From contig JAAKBF010000037.1 in the NCBI GenBank assembly GCA_012656075.1, positions 124,001-188,000 on the forward strand: 64,000 nt of DNA, in the 5' to 3' direction. Within the stretch, counting starts at the first letter, position 1, and every line of letters begins with the position of its first letter. The notes under the pieces were generated by a model, which had not been told where the DNA came from, did not search any database, and saw nothing but the letters and a program-made list of their open reading frames with translations. This DNA is from Phytophthora hibernalis. Lineage: Eukaryota; Oomycota; Peronosporomycetes; Peronosporales; Peronosporaceae. Positions 55,187-64,000 of this stretch are shown here, one piece after another. Position numbers and translations under genes: made by a program.

Positions 55187-55854
55187 TGGGTTTTTATTGA
55201 ATATCATGATACATGTAACACAATCCCGTCAAATGAACCAGAATCGACGTTTTTCGCCAAAATTTGGAGCCACATTACTTGCAACATCACGTCGTGAGGA
55301 TCCCGTTGCAGCCACGCGAGACTCTCATGACCAAAAAAGTATAATGTCACTGTTCCATGCTCGACCAAGTTCGTGCATTTCATATTACTGATGTTGTCTT
55401 GTCATTAGTTTTGGCTCTTTCCCACGTTAATGACTGATGGATTCAGGCACACGCAGTCAATGGATATTGATCAAGTTGGTAATTGTGCGTTTCCTGCCCC
55501 CGCTCGGTTTAATGCAGCTTCCTCTGCAGAGACGCCGCCCTTGTGTAGCTGGAGTCACCTGTGGACATGCAAAATGAAACAACGACGGGCAAACGCACAT
55601 GTACGTACGGTACTAAGGGGGCTAACGTGGAGTTACTTGCGGAACCTGGTGATTATCTGCTGATGGATTTGTTGTACCAGTTGATCATGCTACCGGTATT
55701 AATATATGGACATTTAACATTTTATTTTACAAAAGATATGTTTTATGGACTAAAACAATGAGCCCCGGTTGCAAGACACAAGATTCATTTGAAGTACTAC
55801 GTAGTAATAGAATGGACAGTAAAGCTAACCTTTTATTTCATATCATCTAAGGAT
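55187..55854. other. Stretch between minisatellite and Helitron
   Basis: No recognised gene. A 12-bp palindrome TACTACGTAGTA lies near 55795-55806. Expected Helitron 3' end (hairpin, then CTRR on the minus strand) was not identified. Confidence 0.4.
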
Positions 55855-57562
55855 GTTGATCAGATTTCCACCTCCTGAATGCGCTCGCCTCCACTGCTGA
55901 CGCATAGGGAGGTAGCACGACCAACTTGATGATGCGCTGCATCTCATCGATTGTAGCAACAGTCGGCTTGAAATTCTCGAGATATTTTCTTGTAATCTTT
56001 TCAGTTAGTCTGAGACCCGCTAAACAAGTTGGCCGCGATAGAGCCACGTAGAATGTTTGTTTAGGGGCTCCTTTTCGACGATCAAGTGGTGTAATGACGA
56101 CCCCGTCATGGCAGGTGTGCCCTGTAATTTTTCCGTTGTGCATGCAAAAGCAGGCACCACTGCAAATTGATCGACAGTGACTGTTGCTTGCGATAAGTTG
56201 GGGATCTTTTTCAGTTGAAGGCTGACATGAAGCGGCGGCAACCCAATCACGCCTTCCGGGAAACCATTGATGAGCGTAGAGAGGCACCCATGAAGTTTGA
56301 TGAGCAACAGTTCGGGGTGACGCAAAAGTCTGTGAATGATAATGCCGTTTACACTGTAACTGGAGAGTTGAAGTTCATTTGGTGGGGGTACGTCCCGACA
56401 ATGCTTCCGATGACACCGTTTGCAATGATATCAGCGTCGAGTAGTAGTGGATGCTTCCGCGTTATCATTACGGGCATGCCAACATAAAAGAGCAGCTTTA
56501 TCGGCACGCGATTCGTAAGATCGTCCGTTACATTAGCGATATTATCCACGAGCGAGATGACGCCGAAGACAAACATTCATATACCGTAACTTTGCCTGTA
56601 TCTGCCATCTGAAAAATCATTCGGTGATTAATGGCGCATCGGACCTTGTTGGTGCAGACGACTATAGGACGATAGAATGAGTCGTGTACTGCTGGAGCGG
56701 GTACTTCTTGCTGAGGTTCGGACTGCACACGAGAGTTTAACTTTTCCAATTGTTCGTCTGACAATCTACCCCACCGGAGACCGTCAAGGATGTTAGCGTA
56801 TACTGGATCCAGTTGTGCCCGCATATTTTTGTTAGAAAAACGACGAAGTTGATCGCAGAATATAGAGCGTAGCCAGCGTGGCGTAGTCTGTTTGCTGAAC
56901 ATTGAGGGAACTGATAACCTACACATACATAACCTACACATACATCATCAATTGTTCAGAATCGAAATCTTAATCGCTTCTAGTCAACAAATAATAACCT
57001 TACACGGATATCCCTATTCCCCACAGGAGGGAGTCCCCAATAAGAATAACATGCTTGCCCCCATAAAAAGATGACATTTTGCTGACATCGAACGAGACAC
57101 GCTATCGGCACCTCCTAGTAGTGCTTGGTTAGACATTGAAATTTCGTCAATAACAACCAGTACTACACGGCTGAATCGAGCCTTCATCTCCACGGAAGGG
57201 GCAGAATTCGGTTCTGCGCCGTTCAGCTTAAGATTTCGGGCGCTGTGCATTGTTTTTCTGTGGATGTTAATAGCTGCTGCACCTGTGAATGCCAAGGTTT
57301 GAACGGTGCCTTCACGGCCCCATACCTTAGCTACGGTTAAAAGCGCTTCAACAACCGTAGATTTTCCAGTCCCTGCCTCCCCGCCAAGGTACGAGATAAG
57401 CTGTGGTTTGATGTCGTACGGCGTATTGTTGGTCAGAGGTTCGAGGAAGGATTCGCCAACTGCTTCCTCAATGTCGTTTGCACAAGCGTAGATAAGGTGT
57501 CGGGCTGCTACTTCGAAAATAACGTGTTGCCAAAAGTTCAATTTGAACGCTTCTGATATCAT
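55855..57562 (-). pseudogene. Helitron PIF1-like DNA helicase
   Basis: Walker A GGEAGTGKST at 57385-57356, TLAFTGAAAINIHRKTMHS (motif Ic region), Walker B VVIDEISM at 57151-57130, then LRWGRLSDEQLEKLNSRV, VVCTNKVRCAINHRM, LLFYVGMPVMITRK with IANGVIGSIVGTYP (motif V region) and QTFYVALSRP (motif VI) near 56055. Shifts near 57080, 56600, 56340 and 56130. SF1 helicase that unwinds the strand to be transferred. Confidence 0.85.
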
Positions 57563-57579
57563 CGCAATAGTTGCAAACG

Positions 57580-58944
57580 AAGGTAACGTATCTGGAGTCC
57601 AACGAGGTTCAGAAGTTGTCGGTTGGTAGGGGACTGGTCCATAACACTCTTGCAGTCGCTCTATACTCTCGCGAAAGTATCTAGAAATTCTTGGGTACCA
57701 AATCGAATGTCTGCATCGAGTGGCTTTACAATTCGAGACGTGTACGACGCAAAACTAAAATCACTCGGCAACGCTACGCATTCAGCCTCCGTATATACCT
57801 TACACGAGACAGATATAGCCGCATCAAGATTTGCTACGCCACTCACGACATTATCTGCTTCTTGGACCAATTTTGTAGTTGATGCATCGGGGGATGTTAT
57901 AATCGCTCCATCAACGAAATCATCTGGAATAGGGTTCATCAAATTATCAACTTCATCCCGCGGAATAGCATCGCCGTCGTTTTCAGGGATCCACGACGAA
58001 GTCGCGGGCATTCTAGTTCGTAAAAGGATATCCTCTTGGGATTCGTCGTGCCTATCATTATTTCGTTGAGCGATAGTAATCTTGCCACTGCGATTCGTAT
58101 TGTCGTAGAAGCCGTACATGAGTGACATCACCAGTTTGCAAGAATTCGCGGTAACTAGACATAGGACTCTGGTTTTCAACTCGCAATGTACAGCGATGGT
58201 GAGGCTTAAACAACGTTAAAACAGCAGTATAGTAATAATCGACACGGTCCTGGTCCAATTGACTCGCGATATCTGGAATTTCATCTCCACACAACACACA
58301 TATTTTGCTAGAATCCACCTTCGTTAACATATGGTTTCAAAGACCCCTGATCTACCCATTCCGCCCTGCTTCTTGCCACTACACATGTACTGCTTGCAAA
58401 TTACCATGAACGTAACATTCTCCAAGATCCTTTCCCGGTTCCAATACTTTTCTAGCATATTACACTAGACAAATTGGTTTGCCCATCTCCGTTAGTCTGT
58501 TGAGATATCGTAACCTCCACAGATTCACCGTGTTTTGCAATAAACTACGCAAGTTGATGTGCACGAATTCGTGAGAAAACCAGAAAGGAGTACGTACAAA
58601 GCCGCCATAGTTGCAGCGACCTCCTGGCCATTTGTGACCGAGTACAACATTGAGCCCAAAATTCAATAGCCGCGCTCCATTTCGGTCGTGTCTGACGGTA
58701 AAGAATTAGCCTTCTGCGCAGCCTTGGCAAAAGCTGCCAAAGACAGCGCAGAATGATTTTTAACCGGATTCTGCTTTTTGAAGCAGTACTTGGCAATATA
58801 AGCCGCTGTGTCTTTGGCTCCATTGAGAACGAACTGCGCGTCGTGAGTGCACTTTAACGAAGCCATCACCACGGGATTATAGGCATTTACGTACTCGCAA
58901 CCGATGGCACGATGAAGTCGAAGGTTGGAACCATTTTCTACCAT
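57580..58944 (-). pseudogene. Helitron middle region with Rep tyrosines
   Basis: KDTAAYIAKYCFKKQN carries the YxxKY pair (Tyr at about 58800 and 58788), the catalytic tyrosines of the Helitron Rep. Then a degenerate linker to about 57661, mostly Asp/Ser/Thr-rich (NPIPDDFVDGAIITSPDAST). Shifts near 58660, 58340 and 58070. Confidence 0.75.
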
Positions 58945-61050
58945 CGTGGTACCTTCGTGAACTTCCTCAGGCTTAAAAACCTACACACGCTACCTTTCGG
59001 TGTGCACACGGTCGTCTGTGTAAACAAATGATGTTAGTATGTAATGCCTTTAGATATTTCTCAATACTTATACTTCTCCCGAACCTTGAAACACGACTTG
59101 CAGTGATTCCAGTAATGTACTTGAACATCTCTTACGAGTAAGGAGGTTGCTAAATTATCGCCCATGCCCGTCGAAGGCGGTCGACACTTCTCAAAGTCAG
59201 TTGTCGCAGAATCAATGCACACATGATGACTATTTGCTGTCGACCGCATCGTAAGATCCATAATCTCTCTGTCACCAAACATTTTACCACAGGTCTTGCA
59301 GTGAGAGGTCGTCGGTCGTAATGCTCCAGGCGCAGGGCGACGAAATGCGTCGATACCGGGTACTACTGGATCGAGCGAGTTGTCTTCACCACAGCTAGGA
59401 CATTGACACTCATGACGAATACACGGACACTTCGTGCACAACACAGTTTCAACAAGACGAATAAAACGATTCCGAAAATCGGCGTTATTTTCCAACGTAT
59501 ATCTGTAATCTGCAGACGTCGTAGGAAAACCATATAGCCACACAGCAATATGTGCATGAAGATCACCGGCAAGTTGAGTTTCAGCTGCTGCTCCAAATGC
59601 CCTTACAACCCCAAAGATACCCCCACCACGCTTGGGTGCGTGAGCGTTTAGATCCCATCCTAACAACACATCAATAACTGTTTTCATGACCCGCAAAAAA
59701 TCTCGCGCATTCGACAGGGTGTGCTGCAGCAATAGCTTTCCGTTCTGCTCGATTGGGCAGCAAACAAACGTTTGCATCTTGAATTGTTTTTTCGGTTACA
59801 GTTCCTGATTTGATGGCGATATTGTAAGTACCAGCAGAGTCAGGAGACACGGTGAAGAAAACTTGAAGTGGCCCATACCGCTTCAAAATTCCAAACAAAT
59901 CATGTCTCGCTCGCATGCGCCCTGCATTAGAACCATAGAAAGCGGTCTCTGGTACATGCAAACCTTTTCGCAAGTCGATAACTCTTTGCACATCCAGTGA
60001 TGGACCTTGCGGTTTAATTCCTTTCGAACGACAGATGTTCAAGTAGTTGAAGTATTTTATAGCCTCTCTAACAGTACTCCGCGGGATTGCTGCCGCTTTC
60101 AAAGCCTGTCGCTTGATGTTCATCTTCACGTACATGGTCTTCCTTGCATTTTGCGTAGCCAAGTAATCGAAAGCTAGTAGCAAAAAGGCGTAGTGATTCT
60201 CGAATTGATGACCGTGTATACTTAAGCACCTCAAAATCCATTTGCGTACGGACATTCGACTTTGACGGGGCTCCACGGGCCCACCAGAACCAAAAGGAAA
60301 CAACGTAGGAAACATCGACACACATCCGCGCCATTTGTCCATAGGGACGTACGCGTTCGACTTTCGAACTAAAAAATCAGTCCAGTCCTGTTGTGGAGGC
60401 TGTAGTAAGAAACGTGATGATCCAATCCATGTTCCTTCGATATCCTGTTGTCGCCCTTCTTCTACGATAGATCCAAATGTCGAATATGTGCTGTTATCAC
60501 GAATACGAGCTACAAGTGATTCGTCCTCAGATACTTGATCAGCCGAAATGGTTCTATCGACGATCACACTCGTTGGGGTCACGCACGGATTCGTCGAGTA
60601 CGCTCGATTAGACGTTTCGACGTGTTGCTGATATTCACGATTGTGCTTGTAAAGAAATTTGAGCAAACGCTTGCAAAGCAAAATATTAAGTCGATATCGT
60701 TTCTTGCAAGCAGCCACTTGATCCGAAGTCATGCTTCCCACCATAGTGACCCGTACACGGGAGTTCAAATCGCGGGTAGCATTTCAATGATAGCCCCTCC
60801 GTGTTTTGAACAGCGTAATGATGCGATTTTATCGTCTTGCATGCACCCAGACAACGACACACACGGCAGAACGAGGGCTACAGCCTGCTCGTCCGTCCGA
60901 GATATGGCTTTGAATTTGCTAGGTAGACGGCCAACGTAATTTCCATTTGCGAAGCCAAGACCGGAGGCCCAGTGTTGTTGGTACATTCAACATGTTTTAG
61001 ACACATATCACATACGTTCATAGTTGTGCCATTGTCGTCAGTTGAGATTG

Positions 61051-61115
61051 CTGCACAGCACGAAGCGTTCGATTAGCTCATAGAGCATTCAAAGAAGTAA
61101 GAAATATGTGCTTAC
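61051..61115 (-). other. Candidate Helitron intron
   Basis: GTAAGCACAT...GCTGTGCAG, 65 bp, joining a LRGILLYTS segment to the frame carrying NVCDMCLKHV. Confidence 0.5.
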
Positions 61116-61233
61116 CTGACGTATACAGTAGAATACCACGGAGACGTGGGTCTAAATCAGACGCGTCGTACTGCATCTCGATCTGGCCAGGAAGTGTTGC
61201 ATCCAGATGGATAGTGAGGCGGCGCCGCAATAG

Positions 61234-61312
61234 CTGTAGGCGTGAGAGGTGTAACGTAAGATTCATTGCGTAGCCGCTGTGACACTCAACTATCCAAAAT
61301 AATTTAACGTAC
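61234..61312 (-). other. Candidate Helitron intron
   Basis: GTACGTTAAA...CGCCTACAG, 79 bp, joining SLTDAFAG to LLRRRLTIHLDATLPGQ. Confidence 0.5.
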
Positions 61313-61862
61313 CCCAGCAAAAGCGTCTGTCAACGACTTTGTATACACCTCGCTCCGCGGGCAACTTAATTCGCAGATACAACACGGCACCATCTCTTCA
61401 GAAGCAGACATCATTGTTTCCACGGCTTGGGCTTTGAGTTTTTGAAGGTGGTCTTCTCCTGGGACTATAAAACTCATACTTGTATCGATTCGGAGTAGCT
61501 CTTCATCGCTATATACCCCGCACGCAGGCGCTCGGTGTTCCGCCTTGACGAATCATTTGCATGATCAGCAAGCTGTTCAACTCCACGCACGGAAAAGTGT
61601 TGATTTTCTGCAAGGTTGGGATCCGGGTTCGTATCTAATATTCGCCCCTGTACTAGTGCTGGTAGGGAAATCGATGACCCGTTGTACCATGCTCTGACGG
61701 TGGCTCTCTCAAAGAAGAGACCCGAAGCGGCCCCCTCCCCCTGGATCCACGTTGGCGGTCAGCTCGAATAGTCGCGCGCTCCTGTTGAAGTACCCTATAC
61801 ATTTGACTCGATCGGATCCGATGAACCTCATTTGATCGACCCTTCCTTTGTCTCAAATGCAT

Positions 61863-62169
61863 CGTGCCCCTGGAAGCAAAATGAAAGGTGCTAGGAACGA
61901 TAAAGAGTAAGAGTATGTCGGATTTGAGCTGGTACCAGGAAACAATGTACTGTAGATCTGTCCTAGTGTCACGGTAGCAAAGTCACCTATCGTTAATTCA
62001 GATTTGTATTTTGTTTCGTTAAAACTAATACAACAGTCGAAGACAAAATGAAGCTGTCAGCCTTTTCTTTAACTTCATACCCTAAGGCTACGAACGGCAT
62101 CGACATCTTTTCACTCAAGCGACACGACCTTGTTCCAAGTCGCCGAAGACTTGAGGGGACATCGTCACA
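61863..62169. other. Helitron upstream flank, no gene
   Basis: No recognised coding sequence between the Helitron N-terminus and the 3' end of the next gene-like segment. Confidence 0.4.
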
Positions 62170-62625
62170 TTACTCGCAGAAACCGACGACGTTTTTATTG
62201 GAGCACATAGTGCTGTCGTCGCTGAGCTTCGAGTCAATAGGTGGCGTGCGACACACGCACGGTAGGCGCTGCCGAACCCGGTAACTACCGACCGGGTCCT
62301 CCTTGTACATATGCAATGCGCACACTTTGTGAAAACGGTAAATGACACCATTTTCGAAGTGCACAATATTGAGCGCCGGGTTTTGCTTTTCCAGAGCGCA
62401 AGTTTGAAAGCGACAGAGTTACGCCGACGAGCGTCCAATTCGTTGTACAGTTAAGCTACGTCTTCGAATGCCATGGACTGGCGAGATACAGCTTGCCCCT
62501 GCTCAAAATCTCGATCCACGAGCTCAAGGCTCCAGCACTTCTCTCGTTCATCTGCCTTGACAACAATCATCTCGAGGATACGGAATCCATGTTCGTTGGT
62601 CGCTTGCTGACAATGAAAGTCCGTA
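62170..62625 (-). pseudogene. Unrecognised cysteine-containing protein fragment
   Basis: Coherent minus-strand peptide: CQQATNEHGFRILEMIVVK, ELVDRDFEQGQAVSRQSMAF, an in-frame TAA near 62455, then LDARRRNSVAFKLALWKSK, a one-base shift near 62385, and IVHFENGVIYRFHKVCALHM to a Cys-rich end (LPCVCRTPPIDSKLS) stopping at 62170. No family recognised. May be Helitron cargo or a host gene; upstream start not found. Confidence 0.4.
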
Positions 62626-62769
62626 CGTCTACGACGCGATGAAAGTGAGGGCTCACCTCGCGCGGGGTCTCGAACGGTGTTAGCATCGGCTCAAATCCAG
62701 AAATGGTTTAAGCTTCAGGTTGCTCGACGCCCAGCTCGTTTTTTATGGAGAAGTTCCTACGCCCACTCG

Positions 62770-62860
62770 ACGTCAGTTTCGCGTTATCCAATTATCACCC
62801 AGCTCAACAGTAATACGGCCCTCCCGGTGTCAGTTTTGCGTTATCCAATACAGACGCTTA
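62770..62860. repeat. Duplicated about 58-bp segment
   Basis: GTCAGTTTCGCGTTATCCAAT (to 20 bases shared) near 62773 and GTCAGTTTTGCGTTATCCAAT near 62830 form a short tandem duplication. Confidence 0.6.
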
Positions 62861-62910
62861 TCTTTGCTTTGGCCGTTATATTTAGCAAATTATATGCGTG
62901 CAATTCATTC

Positions 62911-63660
62911 GTCGGCAAAACAATTACACGGTTACAGATCACATACAGACAGACTCGTCGTTTCAGAAATCGCGTCTTTCTTAAATCACCCAGTCAATGG
63001 TATTTAAGAAGTGCGTACCCGTTCCATCGATATTCTTCGCTCATGGCTCGCATCGATTTTGGGTATTGCTCACGCCGCGGCATTGGTGCGGGATTCCGCT
63101 TTCCGATAAGGTCCATTCCTGTATTTAGATTACACACTTCAACGCCACTAGATATAGTGCGCTACTTCTTTGACTATCGGGGAATGCAGATACCGAAACG
63201 GATTGACCAACTGACTAACACAGCATCGACCAAACCATTTCATAGTTACATATCACATACGGATAGACTGCTCTTTTCAGGAATCGCGTATTTCGTAGTA
63301 TCTACATCTACAACAGGCGTACCATTCAAAAGATGTTCCATACTTATCGCTGACATCCATGCCTTATATCGTGCTTCGCTCACGCCGCGGCGTACTACAT
63401 GTGCTTCAATAAAGCTCAATTCGAGATCTATTCCATCCACTACGTCATCATTTGATAGATAGCGCTCTTCTCCTCCAGCTACCCATGCATGTAGATAGCG
63501 GCCCAAATGAAAAATCGAGTAGCACGTCGTCGACAAAACTTTTGCACAGTTACAGGTCACATACAGATAGACTCGGTGTTTTATAAATCACTCAGTCAAC
63601 GGTATCTACGAAGTGCGTACCCATTCCAACGATATTCTTGCTCGTGGATCACATCGATAA
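62911..63660. repeat. Degenerate tandem repeat, about 310 bp per unit
   Basis: Units begin near 62911, 63225 and 63527. Shared landmarks: GTCGNCAAAAC, then GTTACANNTCACATACNGATAGACT, a TCANTCAANGGTAT segment, GAAGTGCGTACCC and TCACGCCGCGGC (63071, 63383). Units diverge clearly. Long plus ORF 62677-63462 and minus ORF 63246-63560 cross unit borders and are probably by-products. Confidence 0.7.
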
Positions 63661-64000
63661 CCTGCCTTACCGAAGCCGCGACCTCGACTGGTTCATACGT
63701 ATCCCAACAATGTGACGTCTCCGCCCCCCAGTGGAAACAACCCCATCGGAAAAGCCCGGTTTTCGTGGTGTGTAAATTCTTTTGGACCACTAGACTTTTA
63801 CGACTTGCCGTTGGAGATGCTCTTATATTGCAACAGTGGATGTGTCTTTATTCCAGGCAGTTCTTCGAGTGGCGCAAATCGTCATTGGTGTTCGGTAGAT
63901 ATGGCAAATGTCTGCTCTGTACAACAGTTACAGGAAACGCACGCTTCCATATATTTTTCACACAGCTTCACTTAAACGGTACATCCTGTTCGCATTCACA
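63661..64000. other. Right edge, no gene recognised
   Basis: No motif on either strand; ORFs here are under 90 codons. Confidence 0.4.

Larger units (their letters stand above)
55855..61862 (-). mobile_element. Helitron RepHel coding region
   Basis: Minus strand: N-terminal region from 61862, HUH Rep nuclease, then PIF1-type helicase to 55855, the domain order of rolling-circle Helitrons. Frames are long but broken by shifts and a few stops. Termini (5' TC, 3' CTRR hairpin) not located. Two small introns near the N-terminus. Confidence 0.8.
59061..61862 (-). pseudogene. Helitron Rep N-terminal and HUH nuclease domain
   Basis: From 61862 an Arg-rich N-terminus (MHLRQRKGRSNEVHRIRSSQ), then RAWYNGSSISLPALVQG, FIVPGEDHLQKLKAQAVET and a Cys pair region (CCICELSC). 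Introns 61234-61312 (GTACGT...CTACAG) and 61051-61115 (GTAAGC...TGCAG) sit here, then CDMCLKHV. The long frame 60768-59671 includes YVPMDKWRGCVSMFPTLFPFGSGG, the Helitron_like_N signature, and GPLQVFFTVSPDSAGTYNI. HUH motif LHAHIAVW at 59561-59535 (His codons 59558-59556 and 59552-59550), followed by a CxC...CPSC zinc region. Broken near 61545, 60985, 60768 and 59770. Confidence 0.8.

Noticed and set aside
55795..55806. TACTACGTAGTA as the Helitron 3' hairpin
   Set aside because: No CTRR follows within the expected 10-12 bases on the minus strand.
62677..63462. 261-codon plus-strand ORF
   Set aside because: It crosses units of a degenerate tandem repeat, contains repeated peptide words and has no motif; probably chance openness of repeat DNA.

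Overview
The window reads as nuclear DNA of a Peronosporales oomycete, most likely a Phytophthora or close relative. The evidence is a degenerate RXLR-dEER effector gene, short introns (49-136 bp) with GTRNG donors, an Inr-like core promoter (TCATTTTG) just ahead of a start codon, and a repeat load (Ty3/gypsy, Copia, MULE, Tc1, piggyBac, Merlin, LINE, Helitron) typical of gene-sparse oomycete regions. The species cannot be fixed from the sequence. Most reading frames break at homopolymer runs where one base restores the frame. Frameshifts are therefore weak evidence of decay here; many could be assembly errors.

Layout. 1-3285 (minus): an Asteroid-type PIN nuclease domain running into a DEAH-box helicase, apparently one gene, cut by the left edge. 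4145-5038 (minus): a broken lysine/alanine-rich protein. About 5200-11867 (plus): a 5'-truncated Ty3/gypsy element with integrase, a chromodomain-like tail, a long ORF on the opposite strand, and a 3' LTR. 12292-13299: MULE fragment. 13823-14465 plus 19292-19297 (minus): an RXLR effector gene split at its third codon by a complete Copia element (14466-19288, TSD TAAAC) whose RNase H segment is inverted in place. 19957-21022: a spliced SPIN90/Ldb17-like gene followed 45 bp later by a non-autonomous Mutator-like element with a 9-bp TSD. 22957-24445: piggyBac-like gene, truncated by gypsy element B (gag-protease, PBS, 5' LTR; minus, to 28664).

29130-34219: an unrecognised gag-like ORF, LTR-like sequence and a Ulp1/C48 protease gene with its catalytic residues. 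34609-38040 (minus): 5'-truncated LINE with RNase H. 38286-38500: gypsy gag scrap. 38883-41045: MULE with SWIM finger. 41127-42905: Copia fragment interrupted by LTR C of a third gypsy copy (42906-44525). 45100-46079: Copia RNase H and Merlin-type fragments. 46565-47489: Tc1-like deletion derivative with 250-bp TIRs. About 48346-53036: MULE with long terminal inverted repeats and a possible captured gene fragment. 53452-54894 (minus): an intact three-exon gene of unknown function with a minisatellite upstream. 55855-61862 (minus): Helitron RepHel. 62170-64000: an unrecognised broken gene and about 310-bp tandem repeats.

The three gypsy pieces share one LTR family and together give its plan: LTR, PBS, gag, protease, (RT missing here), integrase, chromodomain-like tail, antisense ORF, LTR. 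The strongest observations are that antisense ORF with its motif-dense DNA, the effector split by Copia, the Copia inversion and the candidate PIN-helicase fusion.
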